Assembly: GCF_009617575.1 (NCBI RefSeq)
Contig: NZ_WIXJ01000003.1
Location: forward strand, 62,001-126,000
From: Rhodocyclus gracilis
Lineage (GTDB): Bacteria; Pseudomonadota; Gammaproteobacteria; Burkholderiales; Rhodocyclaceae
Direction: 5' to 3'
Length of the DNA: 64,000 bases
The position numbers and the translations under genes are program-made. Positions 1 to 8,884 of this stretch are shown here, piece by piece. Below the pieces are notes generated by a model, which searched no databases, was not told the DNA's origin, and worked only from the letters and a program-made list of their open reading frames with translations. The number at the start of each line of letters is the position of its first letter. Positions within the stretch are counted from its first letter, which is position 1.

Positions 1-586
1 CGGCGATGGCGTCGTCGAGCTGCTCGATGCCGGGGACGATCTCGTGCACCAGTCCGATGCGGTAGGCTTCGGCGGCGGAGAAGCGCTCGGCGCTGAGCAT
101 GTAGCGGCGGGCGTGGCGTTCGCCGATGGCGGCCAGCACGTAGGGGCTGATTACCGCCGGGATCAGGCCGAGTTTCACTTCCGAGAGCGAAAAAATGGCG
201 TCGTACGAGGCGATGGCGATATCGCAGGCGGCGATCAGGCCGACGCCTCCGCCGTAGGCCGGGCCGTGCACGCGGGCGATGGTCGGCTTCGAGAGGCTGT
301 TGAGCGTCGACAGCAGTTCGCCCAGACGACGCGCGTCGGCGAGGTTCTCGTCGTCGCTGGCGGCGGCGGCGCGCTTCATCCAGTTGAGATCGGCGCCGGC
401 GCAAAAGCTCTTGCCGGCGGCCGATATGATGACGACGCGCACGCGCCGGTCGTCCTCAAGTTGGCGCAGACCGGCGGTGATTTCGCTGATCAGCGTCTCG
501 TCAAAGGCGTTGTGCCGCTCCGGTTTCATCAACGAGAGGATGCCGACGGCGCCGTCGATCTCGGTGACGATGGACTGGTAGTTCAT
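1..586 (-). CDS. liuC: Methylglutaconyl-CoA hydratase (enoyl-CoA hydratase family), 3' end cut by window
   Basis: Crotonase-fold enzyme; the leucine pathway member hydrates 3-methylglutaconyl-CoA to HMG-CoA. 195 residues are visible, starting MNYQSIVTEIDGAVG; the C-terminus lies beyond position 1. The oxyanion-hole motif SFCAGADLNWMKR and the second-half motif GPAYGGGVGLIAACDIAIA are both present. The ADLNWMK form resembles methylglutaconyl-CoA hydratases, and the position directly after the methylcrotonyl-CoA carboxylase subunit supports that assignment over a generic crotonase (inference). The start is the ATG at 586, preceded by a GGAGAG ribosome site and 46 bases after the liuB stop. Confidence 0.85.
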   Translation of the reverse strand, partial: MNYQSIVTEIDGAVGILSLMKPERHNAFDETLISEITAGLRQLEDDRRVRVVIISAAGKSFCAGADLNWMKRAAAASDDENLADARRLGELLSTLNSLSKPTIARVHGPAYGGGVGLIAACDIAIASYDAIFSLSEVKLGLIPAVISPYVLAAIGERHARRYMLSAERFSAAEAYRIGLVHEIVPGIEQLDDAIA

Positions 587-632
587 GAAAGCTCTCCTGT
601 ACGGATGCGAGGCGCGTCTGGCGGGCGCCGCG

Positions 633-2258
633 CTACATGCGAAAGATGCCGAATTTCGTCGCTTCGGCCGGCGCGTTCATCGACGCCGACAGCGCGAGGC
701 CCAGCGTGCGCCGCGTCTGCGCCGGATCGATGATGCCATCGTCCCACAGGCGGGCGCTTGCGTAGTAGGGATGTCCCTGCGTTTCGTACTGCGCGCGGAT
801 TGGTGCGCGGAAGGCTTCTTCCTCTTCGGCGCTCCAGGTCTTGCCGGCGGCTTCGAGTGCGTCGCGGCGCACCGTCGCCAGCACGCCGGCGGCCTGTTCG
901 CCGCCCATCACCGAGATGCGCGCGTTTGGCCACATCCACAGAAAGCGCGGGCTGTAGGCGCGGCCGCACATGCCGTAGTTGCCGGCGCCGAAGGAGCCGC
1001 CGATAACCACCGTGAACTTCGGCACCTTCGCCGTCGCCACGGCGGTGACCATCTTGGCGCCGTCGCGCGCGATGCCGGCGTTTTCGTACTTGCGCCCGAC
1101 CATGAAGCCGGTGATGTTCTGCAGGAAGACGAGCGGAATGCCGCGCTGCGCGCACAGTTCGATGAAGTGCGCCGCCTTCAGCGCCGATTCCGAGAAGAGG
1201 ATGCCGTTGTTGGCGACGATGCCGACCGGATAGCCCCACAGGCGGGCGAAGCCGCAGACGATGGTCGTGCCGTAGCGCGCCTTGAATTCGTCGAAGTCCG
1301 AACCGTCGACCAAGCGGGCGATGATCTCGCGCACGTCGAAAGGCTTGCGCGAGTCGGTCGGGACGATGCCGTACAGCTCTTCTTCGGCGTAGGCCGGCGG
1401 GCGCGGTTCGGCGAGCGACACCGGCGGCGTCTTCTGCCAGTTGAGGTTGCCGACGATGCGCCGCGCGATGGCCAGGGCGTGCGCGTCGTTCTCGGCCAGA
1501 TGATCGACCACGCCGGAAATGCGCGTATGCACGTCGCCGCCGCCCAAGTCTTCAGCCGAGACGACTTCGCCGGTCGCCGCCTTAACGAGCGGTGGGCCGC
1601 CGAGGAAGATGGTGCCCTGGTTGTGCACGATGATCGACTCGTCGCACATCGCCGGCACGTAGGCGCCGCCGGCGGTGCACGAGCCCATCACGGCGGCGAT
1701 CTGCGGAATGCCGGCGGCCGACAGGTTGGCCTGGTTGAAGAAGATGCGGCCGAAGTGCTCGCGGTCGGGGAAAACCTCGTCCTGCAGCGGCAGGAAGGCG
1801 CCGCCCGAATCGACCAGATAGACGCAGGGCAGGCGGTTCTCGGCGGCGATTTCCTGTGCGCGCAGGTGCTTCTTCACCGTCAGCGGGTAGTAGGTACCGC
1901 CCTTCACCGTCGCGTCGTTGGCGACGATCATGCATTCGACGCCGTTGATGCGGCCGATGCCGGTGATCACCGACGCGGCCGGCACCTCGAAAGGGCTATC
2001 CCCTTTCTCGTCGTACATGCCCCAGGCGGCGAGCGGCGACAGTTCGAGGAAGGGCGAACCGGGGTCGATCAGCGCGTCGACGCGTTCGCGTGCGAGCAGC
2101 TTGCCGCGCGCGACGTGCTTCTGGCGAGCGGCTTCCGAGCCGCCCTGCGCGATGCGCGCGACGGTGGCGCGCAGGTCGTCGACCTGTGCGCGCATGGCGG
2201 CGGCGTTGGCGGCAAAGTCGGCGCTGCGCGGGTCGATGGCGGTAGTCAGTTGCGGCAT
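633..2258 (-). CDS. liuB: Methylcrotonyl-CoA carboxylase carboxyltransferase (beta) subunit
   Basis: Biotin-dependent carboxyltransferase of leucine degradation: moves CO2 from carboxybiotin on the alpha subunit to 3-methylcrotonyl-CoA. 541 residues, the usual size for this subunit. N- and C-terminal acyl-CoA carboxyltransferase halves are visible, with [34 protein letters not shown] and, in the second half, [12 protein letters not shown] and [18 protein letters not shown]. The ATG at 2258 shares its A with the stop of the upstream isomerase (TGATG), so the two are probably translationally coupled. The biotin-carrying alpha subunit (liuD) is not visible and is expected left of the window. Confidence 0.95.
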   Translation of the reverse strand: MPQLTTAIDPRSADFAANAAAMRAQVDDLRATVARIAQGGSEAARQKHVARGKLLARERVDALIDPGSPFLELSPLAAWGMYDEKGDSPFEVPAASVITGIGRINGVECMIVANDATVKGGTYYPLTVKKHLRAQEIAAENRLPCVYLVDSGGAFLPLQDEVFPDREHFGRIFFNQANLSAAGIPQIAAVMGSCTAGGAYVPAMCDESIIVHNQGTIFLGGPPLVKAATGEVVSAEDLGGGDVHTRISGVVDHLAENDAHALAIARRIVGNLNWQKTPPVSLAEPRPPAYAEEELYGIVPTDSRKPFDVREIIARLVDGSDFDEFKARYGTTIVCGFARLWGYPVGIVANNGILFSESALKAAHFIELCAQRGIPLVFLQNITGFMVGRKYENAGIARDGAKMVTAVATAKVPKFTVVIGGSFGAGNYGMCGRAYSPRFLWMWPNARISVMGGEQAAGVLATVRRDALEAAGKTWSAEEEEAFRAPIRAQYETQGHPYYASARLWDDGIIDPAQTRRTLGLALSASMNAPAEATKFGIFRM

Positions 2259-2938
2259 CAGAATCCCCCTTCGGCAAGCCAGTGTTCGAGTTGTGGCAGT
2301 CGGTCGACGCCGAAGAAGGCTTCGCCGTCGACGATGAAGAAAGGCGAGCCGAAAACCCCTGCGGCGAGTGCGGTCGCGCACTCGGCCTTGAGCGCTTCTT
2401 TCAGCGCCGGAGCGGCGAGGGCGGCGCCCAGTTCGGCGTAGAGCGCGTCGGCATCGGCCACGCCGCATCGCTCGGCAAAGCGCCTGTCGGCGGCGGCACA
2501 TGCGGCGGCGACGGCGAGGCTCGTTTCCGGCGCGGCGATGTCGCGGCCGTCGACGAAATAGGCGCGGTAAAGCGCGCGCGCGAATTCGGCCGCTGCCGCC
2601 GGGTCTCGTTCGCGCAGCCAGAGCGTGGCGCGGGCGGGTGCTTGCGAGGGCACCGGGAAAGGGGCCGGCAGGCGAAAAGGCACCTTGAGGAAACGCGCCG
2701 AGCGGGCGAAGTCGCGGCGCGCGTAATCGCCCTTGAGCGGCACTTCGGTCAGCGGCGCGGCCCCCGTGGTGCGAAAGATCACGCCGAGCAGGATGGGCCG
2801 CCAGACGACGCGCCGGCCATGGCGCGCCGCCAGCGCGTCGATCTGCGTCGACGCGAGATAGCCGTAGGGCGAAGAAAAGTCGAAGTAGAACTGGATCGGC
2901 GAGAGGGGGGGCTGCTCGTTACTCAACTCGGTGTTCAA
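2258..2938 (-). CDS. 2-hydroxychromene-2-carboxylate isomerase-like (DsbA/kappa-GST family) protein
   Basis: 226-residue thioredoxin-fold protein of the NahD/kappa-class glutathione transferase type. The N-terminus [16 protein letters not shown] matches the family's FYFD-SPY-Y-A opening, where the Ser is the glutathione-activating residue. The C-terminus [20 protein letters not shown] is also characteristic. No ATG lies near the domain start. I chose the TTG at 2938 because it sits 7 bases after GGAGGAG; a longer ATG form would add about 20 residues. Its role inside a leucine operon is unclear: CoA-linked GST-like isomerases are common beside acyl-CoA dehydrogenases, but the substrate cannot be read from sequence. 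Confidence 0.8.
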   Translation of the reverse strand: MNTELSNEQPPLSPIQFYFDFSSPYGYLASTQIDALAARHGRRVVWRPILLGVIFRTTGAAPLTEVPLKGDYARRDFARSARFLKVPFRLPAPFPVPSQAPARATLWLRERDPAAAAEFARALYRAYFVDGRDIAAPETSLAVAAACAAADRRFAERCGVADADALYAELGAALAAPALKEALKAECATALAAGVFGSPFFIVDGEAFFGVDRLPQLEHWLAEGGF

Positions 2939-3025
2939 GTCGTGTCTCCTCCGGGGGGCAGGGCATCGTGCCTCTTGACGGGCATGTGACGCGATCAACG
3001 ATGGACGAACGGCGCGACGGGCCTC

Positions 3026-4168
3026 CTAGACGCCGTCGGCGGCGATGGCGCGGCCGATCACCAGCCGCTGGATGTCGTTGGCGCCTTCGTAGATCTGGCA
3101 GACGCGCGCGTCGCGGTAGATGCGTTCGACCGGGAAATCGGAGACGTAGCCGTAGCCGCCGTGGATCTGGATGGCGTCCGAACACACCTTCTCGGCGATT
3201 TCGGAAGCGAACATCTTGGCCATCGACGCTTCCTTGAGGCAGGGCTTGCCGGCATCGCGCAGCGCGGCGGCGCGCCAGACGAGCAGGCGCGCGGCGTCGA
3301 CCTGCGTCGCCATGTCGGCCAGCCGGAAGTTCACCGCCTGATGCTCGATGATCGGCTTGCCGAAGGTTTCGCGTTCGTGCGCGTACTTCACCGCCGCTTC
3401 CAGCGCCGCGCGCGCCATGCCGACCGACTGCGCGGCGATGCCGATGCGCCCGGCTTCGAGATTGGCCAGCGCGATCTTGTAGCCGTCGCCGGGCGCGCCG
3501 AGCAGCGCCGAGGCCGGTACGCGGCAGCTTTCGAAGATGATCTGCGCGGTGTCCGAACAGTGCTGTCCCATCTTTTCTTCGAGGCGGGCGACGATGTAGC
3601 CGGGCGTCGCCGTCGGCACGAGGAAGCAGGAAATGCCCTTTTTGCCGGCGGCCTTGTCGGTGACGGCGAAGACGATGGCCACGTCGGCGTACTTGCCGGT
3701 GGTGATGAACTGCTTGACGCCGTTGAGGATGTAGTCATCCCCGTCGCGGTCGGCGCGCGTGGTGATCGCCGACGCGTCGGAGCCGGTGTGCGGTTCGGTC
3801 AGGCAGAAGCAGCCGAGCTTTTCGCCGCGCGCCAGCGCCGGCAGCCAGGTTTCCTTCTGCTGCTGCGTGCCGTAGCGGTTGAGGATGCCGCAGGGCAGCG
3901 AGTTCTGCACGCTGACGATGGTCGAGATGGCGCCGTCGCCGGCAGCGATCTCTTCAAGCGCCAGCGCCAGCGAGAGGTAGTCCATGCCGGCGCCACCCCA
4001 TTCTTCCGGGACGACCATGCCGAGCGCGCCCAGCTCGCCGAGTTCGCGCAGCAGCGCGGCGGGGAATTCGTGCGTGCGGTCGCGCTCGCCGGCGGTCGGC
4101 GCCAGCTTTTCCTGCGCGAAGGCGCGCAGGGTGTCGCGGATCATTTCCTGTTCCTGCGTCAGGATCAT
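3026..4168 (-). CDS. Acyl-CoA dehydrogenase (short-chain type)
   Basis: FAD-dependent alpha,beta-dehydrogenation of an acyl-CoA, passing electrons to ETF. 380 residues with N-terminal, middle and C-terminal domains complete. Visible motifs are [16 protein letters not shown] (substrate/FAD region), [17 protein letters not shown], and [15 protein letters not shown], in which Glu361 is the expected catalytic base at the position used by butyryl- and short/branched-chain enzymes. The ATG at 4168 overlaps the stop of the EamA gene by four bases (ATGA). It is a second dehydrogenase in the same operon as liuA, so it may act on butyryl-CoA or 2-methyl-branched acyl-CoA (inference). Confidence 0.9.
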   Translation of the reverse strand: MILTQEQEMIRDTLRAFAQEKLAPTAGERDRTHEFPAALLRELGELGALGMVVPEEWGGAGMDYLSLALALEEIAAGDGAISTIVSVQNSLPCGILNRYGTQQQKETWLPALARGEKLGCFCLTEPHTGSDASAITTRADRDGDDYILNGVKQFITTGKYADVAIVFAVTDKAAGKKGISCFLVPTATPGYIVARLEEKMGQHCSDTAQIIFESCRVPASALLGAPGDGYKIALANLEAGRIGIAAQSVGMARAALEAAVKYAHERETFGKPIIEHQAVNFRLADMATQVDAARLLVWRAAALRDAGKPCLKEASMAKMFASEIAEKVCSDAIQIHGGYGYVSDFPVERIYRDARVCQIYEGANDIQRLVIGRAIAADGV

Positions 4169-5115
4169 GCGGTTTTCTCCGGGGTGTGGGCGGCGCGTGC
4201 GGCGACGCGGCGCGCCTGCGGGGTGGCGCGGTTGGTCAGGGTGACGCCGGCAACGGCGATGACGCCACCGATAATGGCAGCCGGCCCGACGCGTTCGTCG
4301 AGCAGCAGGGCGCCGAGCAGTACGGCGAAGAGCGGTACGAGGTTGATGAACGCCGAAGCGCGCGTCGCGCCAAGGCGCTCGACGGCTTCGGAGTACCAGG
4401 TAAAGCCGATGACGGTGCCGAACAGGCCGAGGAAGACGATGCTGGAAATGCCCTGCCAGCCCGCGCCGTCGAGCGCGAGCAGCGAGCCGTCCACAGCAGC
4501 GGCAATAGTGAGCATGACCCAGCCAGTGAGGCTGGCGCCGAAGGTCATGGCCAGTGGCGACAGCGTTTGCGCGGCGCGGCGGCCGATGAAGGTGTAGGCC
4601 GCCCAGAGGACGACGCAGCCCATGATCAGCCATTCACCCCGGCCGACCTCGCCGGCGAAGAGGCGCAGCGGATCGCCGTGGGTGACGACGACCAGGCAGC
4701 CGAGCATCGCCAGCAGGATGCCGGTGGCACGCAGACGCGACATTGGCGCGCCAAAGCACAGCCAGTCGGCGGCGGCGACGGCGGCCGGGGTCAGTGCGAC
4801 AACCAGTGCGCCGCGTCCGGCCTCGATGCGCTGCAAGCCGTAGAGGAAGCAGATGTTGTAAAGAAAGATGCCGCTGGCGCCGAGGGCGACGAGGAGCAGC
4901 CACTCGCGGCGGCTCCAGCGCGGCAGCCCCTCGCGGGCGACGACCAGCAGGCCGAGCACCAGCGCGGCGACGAAAAAGCGCCAGCTGGCTGCGGCCAGCG
5001 GCGTCACTTCGCGCACGGCCACCCGGCCGGCGATCCAGGTGCCGCCCCAGAAGAAGGCGGTACCGAGGAGCTTGAGCCAGGTGGCGAGGGGCGTAGCAGG
5101 ATGCGTGTGGCTCAT
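4165..5115 (-). CDS. EamA/DMT-family membrane transporter
   Basis: 316-residue inner-membrane protein with about ten hydrophobic segments arranged as two EamA repeats, for example [20 protein letters not shown] near the start and [20 protein letters not shown] in the second repeat. DMT proteins export amino acids, metabolites or drugs; no substrate is readable. I used the ATG at 5115 (MSHTHPAT); a GTG at 5130 would add five residues but abuts the preceding stop. It lies inside the liu operon, 15 bases after the thiolase and overlapping the next gene by four bases, so it is probably co-regulated with acyl-CoA breakdown. Confidence 0.85.
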   Translation of the reverse strand: MSHTHPATPLATWLKLLGTAFFWGGTWIAGRVAVREVTPLAAASWRFFVAALVLGLLVVAREGLPRWSRREWLLLVALGASGIFLYNICFLYGLQRIEAGRGALVVALTPAAVAAADWLCFGAPMSRLRATGILLAMLGCLVVVTHGDPLRLFAGEVGRGEWLIMGCVVLWAAYTFIGRRAAQTLSPLAMTFGASLTGWVMLTIAAAVDGSLLALDGAGWQGISSIVFLGLFGTVIGFTWYSEAVERLGATRASAFINLVPLFAVLLGALLLDERVGPAAIIGGVIAVAGVTLTNRATPQARRVAARAAHTPEKTA

Positions 5116-5130
5116 TGCGACGGCGGCCAC

Positions 5131-6312
5131 CTACAGACGTTCGATGGCGATGGCGACGGCTTCACCGCCGCCGATGCACAGCGAGGCGACGCCGCGACGG
5201 CCACCGTGGCGGCGCAACGCACCGATCAGGGTAGTCAGGATGCGCGCACCGGAGGCGCCGATCGGATGGCCGAGGGCGCAGGCGCCGCCGTGCACGTTAA
5301 CCTTTTCGTGCGGCAGACGCAGGTCGTGCATGGCGGCCATGGTGACGACGGCAAAGGCTTCGTTGATCTCGAAGAGATCGACGCTATCGGCGCTCCAGCC
5401 AGTCGCTGCGAAGAGCTTTTGCATGGCGCCGACCGGTGCCGTGGTGAACCACGCCGGGGCTTGCGCGTGACTGCTGTGGCCGACGATGCGCGCCAGCGGC
5501 GTCAGGCCCCGCCGCTCGGCTTCGGAGGCGCGCAGCAAGACCAGCGCGGCGGCGCCGTCGGAGATCGACGACGAGTTGGCGGCGGTGACGGTGCCGTCTT
5601 TCTTGAATGCCGGCTTCAGTGTGGCGATCTTGTCGATGCGCGCCTTCCCCGGTTGCTCGTCGGTGTCGATCAGCACATCGCCCTTGCGTCCGCTGACGGT
5701 CACCGGCGCGATTTCCCAGGCGAAGGCGCCTTCGGCGATGGCCTGTTGCGCACGCTCGGTCGAGGCGACGGCGAAAGCATCCTGTTTCTCGCGCGTGAAG
5801 CCGTAGGCGCTGGCGCATTCTTCGGCAAAGGTGCCCATCAGGCGGCCTTTGTCGTAGGCGTCTTCGAGGCCGTCGAAGAACATGTGGTCGATCAGCTGGC
5901 CGTGGCCGAGGCGATAGCCGCTACGCGCTTTCGGCAGCAGGTAGGGGGCGTTGCTCATTGATTCCATACCGCCGGCGATGGCGATATTGGCGCTGCCGGC
6001 GACGAGTCCGTCGTGGGCCAGCATGACGGCTTTCAGCGCCGAGCCACAGACCTTGTGCACCGTCGTGGCGCCGACCGAGAGCGGCAGACCGGCGCCGAGC
6101 GTCGCTTGCCGTGCGGGCGCCTGCCCGACGCCGGCTTGCAGCACGTTACCGAAGACGACTTCGTCGATGGCGTCGGGGAGCAGACCGGCCCGCTCGACGG
6201 CAGCGCGGATGGCGACCGCACCGAGCTGCGGCGCGGTAAGTGCGGCAAATTCACCCTGAAAAGCGCCGAGCGGCGTGCGGGCAGCGGCAACGATGACAAT
6301 CGGATCGGACAT
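5131..6312 (-). CDS. Acetyl-CoA C-acyltransferase (thiolase)
   Basis: Thiolase: cleaves acetoacetyl-CoA to two acetyl-CoA, or condenses them for PHA synthesis. 393 residues, typical of the biosynthetic/AtoB/PhaA length. The catalytic set is intact: Cys89 in VHKVCGSALKAV, His349 in ALGHPIGASGAR and Cys379 in SLCIGGGEA. The ATG at 6312 follows GGAGA with a suitable spacer. Within the leucine operon it would complete acetoacetate use; it could equally supply the phaC located 4 kb away. Degradative or biosynthetic direction cannot be decided from sequence. Confidence 0.93.
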   Translation of the reverse strand: MSDPIVIVAAARTPLGAFQGEFAALTAPQLGAVAIRAAVERAGLLPDAIDEVVFGNVLQAGVGQAPARQATLGAGLPLSVGATTVHKVCGSALKAVMLAHDGLVAGSANIAIAGGMESMSNAPYLLPKARSGYRLGHGQLIDHMFFDGLEDAYDKGRLMGTFAEECASAYGFTREKQDAFAVASTERAQQAIAEGAFAWEIAPVTVSGRKGDVLIDTDEQPGKARIDKIATLKPAFKKDGTVTAANSSSISDGAAALVLLRASEAERRGLTPLARIVGHSSHAQAPAWFTTAPVGAMQKLFAATGWSADSVDLFEINEAFAVVTMAAMHDLRLPHEKVNVHGGACALGHPIGASGARILTTLIGALRRHGGRRGVASLCIGGGEAVAIAIERL

Positions 6313-6418
6313 CGGAAGTCTCCTCTAGAGATGAAAGCGGTGGTCGCGCGGGGGGGCGGCGGCGGTGTAACCGCCAAGCATGGCGGAAAAGTCGCGCCGC
6401 GACCAGCCCGGTGCCGTC

Positions 6419-7594
6419 TCAGGCGGTGTCGCCGAAGAGCTCGCGGCCGATCAGCATGCGGCGGATTTCGGAGGTGCCGGCACCGATCTCGTAGAGCTTG
6501 GCGTCGCGCCACAGGCGGCCGGCGGGGTAGTCGTTGATGTAGCCGTTGCCGCCGAGCGTCTGGATCGTCTCGCCGGCCATCCACGTCGCCTTCTCGGCGG
6601 CGTAGAGGATGGCGCCGGCGGCGTCCTTGCGCGGCGAGCGGCTGCCGGCGCCGACCTTCTCGCAGGCGCGGCCGACGGCATAGACGTAGGCGCGGCAGGC
6701 GTTGAAGGTGGCGTACATGTCGGCGAGCTTGCCCTGCATCAGCTGGAATTCGCCGATGGCCCGGCCGAACTGGCGGCGCTCGTGCACGTAGGGCAGCACG
6801 GTGTCGAGGCACGCGGCCATGATGCCGAGCGGGCCGCCGGCGAGCACGGCGCGCTCGAAGTCGAGCCCGCTCATCAGCACGCGCGCGCCGTCGTTTTCGA
6901 GGCCGAGCACGTTTTCGGCGGGGACTTCGCAGTCGTCGAAAAACAGCGGCCAGGTGTTCGAGCCGCGCATGCCCAGCTTGTCGAGCTTGGCGCCGGCGGA
7001 GAAGCCCTTGAAGCCCTTTTCGACGAGGAAGGCGGTGATGCCGCGCGGGCCGGCGCCCGGGTCGATCTTGGCGTAGACGACCAGCGTGTCGGCGTCGCCG
7101 CCGTTGGTAATCCACATCTTCGAGCCGTTGAGCACATAGCGGTCGCCCTTCTTCTCGGCGCGCAGCGTCATCGAGACGACGTCGGAGCCGGCGCCCGGCT
7201 CGGACATGGCGAGCGCGCCAACGTGTTCGCCGGAGATGAGTTTCGGCAGGTAGCGCTGCTTCTGTGCAGCCGTGCCGTTGCGTTTGATCTGGTTCACACA
7301 CAGGTTGGAGTGCGCGCCGTAGGAGAGTGCCACCGCCGCCGAGGCGCGCGACAGTTCTTCCATGACGACGATGTGCGCGAGGTAGCCGAGGCCGGCGCCG
7401 CCGTATTCCTCTTCGGCGGTGACGCCGAGCAGGCCCATGTCGCCGAACTTTTTCCACAGGTCGGCGGGGAAATCGTTGTCGCGGTCGATGGCGGCGGCGC
7501 GCGGCGCGATTTCGGCGGCGGCGAAATCCTTCACCGCGTCGCGCAGCATGTCGATCGTCTCGCCGAGTTCGAAATCGAGTCCGTGGTAGTTCAT
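6419..7594 (-). CDS. liuA: Isovaleryl-CoA dehydrogenase
   Basis: First committed acyl-CoA step of leucine catabolism: isovaleryl-CoA to 3-methylcrotonyl-CoA with FAD/ETF. 391 residues. The family signature is clear: the C-terminal segment reads [12 protein letters not shown] rather than the YEGT form of other dehydrogenases, and the catalytic Glu lies instead in [15 protein letters not shown] (Glu247), as in known isovaleryl-CoA dehydrogenases. [16 protein letters not shown] and [17 protein letters not shown] are also present. I chose the ATG at 7594, 8 bases after GGAG located at the end of the upstream gene; a GTG at 7603 is less likely. Confidence 0.95.
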   Translation of the reverse strand: MNYHGLDFELGETIDMLRDAVKDFAAAEIAPRAAAIDRDNDFPADLWKKFGDMGLLGVTAEEEYGGAGLGYLAHIVVMEELSRASAAVALSYGAHSNLCVNQIKRNGTAAQKQRYLPKLISGEHVGALAMSEPGAGSDVVSMTLRAEKKGDRYVLNGSKMWITNGGDADTLVVYAKIDPGAGPRGITAFLVEKGFKGFSAGAKLDKLGMRGSNTWPLFFDDCEVPAENVLGLENDGARVLMSGLDFERAVLAGGPLGIMAACLDTVLPYVHERRQFGRAIGEFQLMQGKLADMYATFNACRAYVYAVGRACEKVGAGSRSPRKDAAGAILYAAEKATWMAGETIQTLGGNGYINDYPAGRLWRDAKLYEIGAGTSEIRRMLIGRELFGDTA

Positions 7595-7599
7595 TTGTC

Positions 7600-8055
7600 T
7601 CACTCCTTATGGTTTATTTCTTTTTTGCCATGCACGGTCATGATCGTCTGCTGCATGACCGCGCACAGGGTCTTGTGTCCGTCTTGTACGGCGAAAACCT
7701 CGCCGCGGGTGATGATCAGCGTGCGCCCGTAGCGCAGCACCGATCCTTCGGCGATCAGGAGCTGGCCGTCGGCCGGCGCCAGCAGGTTGATCTTGTATTC
7801 GACGGTGAGCACGCTGGCTTCCGCCGGGATCAACGTTGCCGCCGCGTAGCCCGCCGCCGAGTCGGCGATCATGCCGACCACGCCGCCATGGATGTAGCCG
7901 TGCTGCTGCAGCAGATCGGCACGCCGTGGCAGGTGGATTTCGGTGTAGCCCGCCTCGACCACCGGCAGTGTCGCGCCGATCAGCGCCATCGCCGGCTGCC
8001 GGCCAAAGCTTGTACGCACGCGGGCAGCGAAGTCGGGGTCGTGAGGCTTGTGCAT
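7600..8055 (-). CDS. PaaI-type hotdog-fold thioesterase
   Basis: 151-residue acyl-CoA thioesterase of the PaaI/YdiI group. The hotdog helix motif [22 protein letters not shown], with the HGG signature, is complete and is followed by the beta-sheet segment [13 protein letters not shown]. Such enzymes release CoA from stalled acyl-CoA intermediates. The ATG at 8055 follows CCGGAG by 7 bases. It is the first gene of the operon downstream of the palindromic operator and lies five bases before liuA. Confidence 0.85.
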   Translation of the reverse strand: MHKPHDPDFAARVRTSFGRQPAMALIGATLPVVEAGYTEIHLPRRADLLQQHGYIHGGVVGMIADSAAGYAAATLIPAEASVLTVEYKINLLAPADGQLLIAEGSVLRYGRTLIITRGEVFAVQDGHKTLCAVMQQTIMTVHGKKEINHKE

Positions 8056-8133
8056 GGCGTCGCTCCGGCAACAGGGCTTTGGGGAGGGCTGAGGAGTGCG
8101 GCAGAACGGTACGGCGGGGGTATTTGAATTGAC

Positions 8134-8151
8134 GTTGACGTTAACGTCAAC
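8134..8151 (-). promoter_or_regulatory. Perfect 18-bp palindrome: predicted LiuR operator with liu operon promoter
   Basis: GTTGACGTTAACGTCAAC is a perfect inverted repeat about 80 bases before the first liu operon gene. On the minus strand it provides a -35-like TTGACG, then 17 bases, then TCAAAT (4 of 6 to the -10 consensus). The operator would therefore cover the -35 and spacer, the usual site for a MerR-family regulator. A further partial copy of the half-site (GACGTTGACGTT on the plus strand) adjoins it. The pairing with the neighbouring MerR gene is inference. Confidence 0.75.
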
Positions 8152-8276
8152 ATCTTTGCGTATGGTGCAAAGAAAATGCTGGCGCGCTGCCGCGCGCGGT
8201 GCTGGCAGCGGACCGGGCGGAGATACCGGCGGCGTACCGGCTGAGATGCGTTAGGTGGTGGCGGCGCTGCGCCCGT

Positions 8277-8687
8277 TCAGGCGGCGGATGGCGGGTCGGC
8301 GCATTCGTCCTCGCCGACGAGCAGTTCGCGGCATTGCGTCTCGAAGGCTTCGAGTTCGCCGAGTACGGCTTCGATGTCTTCGCGCTGCTGTAGCAGCGCC
8401 GCCTTGCGCCGGCCCAGGACGAGCAGCAGTTCGGCCAGTTGCGAGCGTTCGTCGCGTGCCGTGTCGTACATGCCGATCAGCTCCTTGATCTCGGCAAGGC
8501 TCAGACCGAGGCGTTTGCCGCGCAGGGCGAGCTTCAGGCGGGTGCGGTCGCGGCGGGCGAAGACGCGGGTACGGCCGTCGCGGCGCGGCGCGATCAGCCC
8601 CTGATCTTCGTAGAAGCGGATGGTGCGCGGCGTGATGTTGAACTCGCGCGCAATCTCGGAAATGCTGAACGTCGCCTGCCTGCTCAC
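8277..8687 (-). CDS. liuR: MerR-family transcriptional regulator of the liu operon
   Basis: 136-residue MerR-type regulator. The N-terminal winged helix FSISEIAREFNITPRTIRFY (about residues 7-26) continues as EDQGLIAPRRDGRTRVF, followed by a coiled-coil dimerisation helix and a short Cys-containing tail (ETQCRELLVGEDEC). LiuR members of this family control branched-chain amino acid and fatty acid catabolism. The start is the GTG at 8687 (VSRQATFS); upstream in-frame sequence is low-complexity and unlike MerR proteins. A TATATC element lies shortly upstream of it. It is encoded just upstream of, and in the same direction as, the operon it is predicted to control. Confidence 0.85.
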   Translation of the reverse strand: MSRQATFSISEIAREFNITPRTIRFYEDQGLIAPRRDGRTRVFARRDRTRLKLALRGKRLGLSLAEIKELIGMYDTARDERSQLAELLLVLGRRKAALLQQREDIEAVLGELEAFETQCRELLVGEDECADPPSAA

Positions 8688-8884
8688 TGGGCTGTCCGGG
8701 TGGGGTCGAATGATATAGTCCTTGGCGCCCAGGCCCCTCGCGCACGGCGCGATGGTTGCGCGTGACGGCGAGTGCTGGTGATGAACTGCTGTAATGCGTG
8801 GGCGTCGCTGGCCGCCGAGTTTAGCGCCTGACGCGGTTTTTACAATCGGCATGCCGCCCCTTCTTTTTTCGGAGCTTCGTCCTG

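Noticed and set aside
585-2441. 618-codon plus-strand frame opposite liuB
   Set aside because: Antisense shadow of a conserved gene in GC-rich DNA; no recognisable domain and Arg/Ala/Asp-biased composition.
6313-6418. Terminator or promoter between liuA and the thiolase
   Set aside because: A short GGCGG/CCGCC hairpin exists but without a T-run, and the genes look like one operon.
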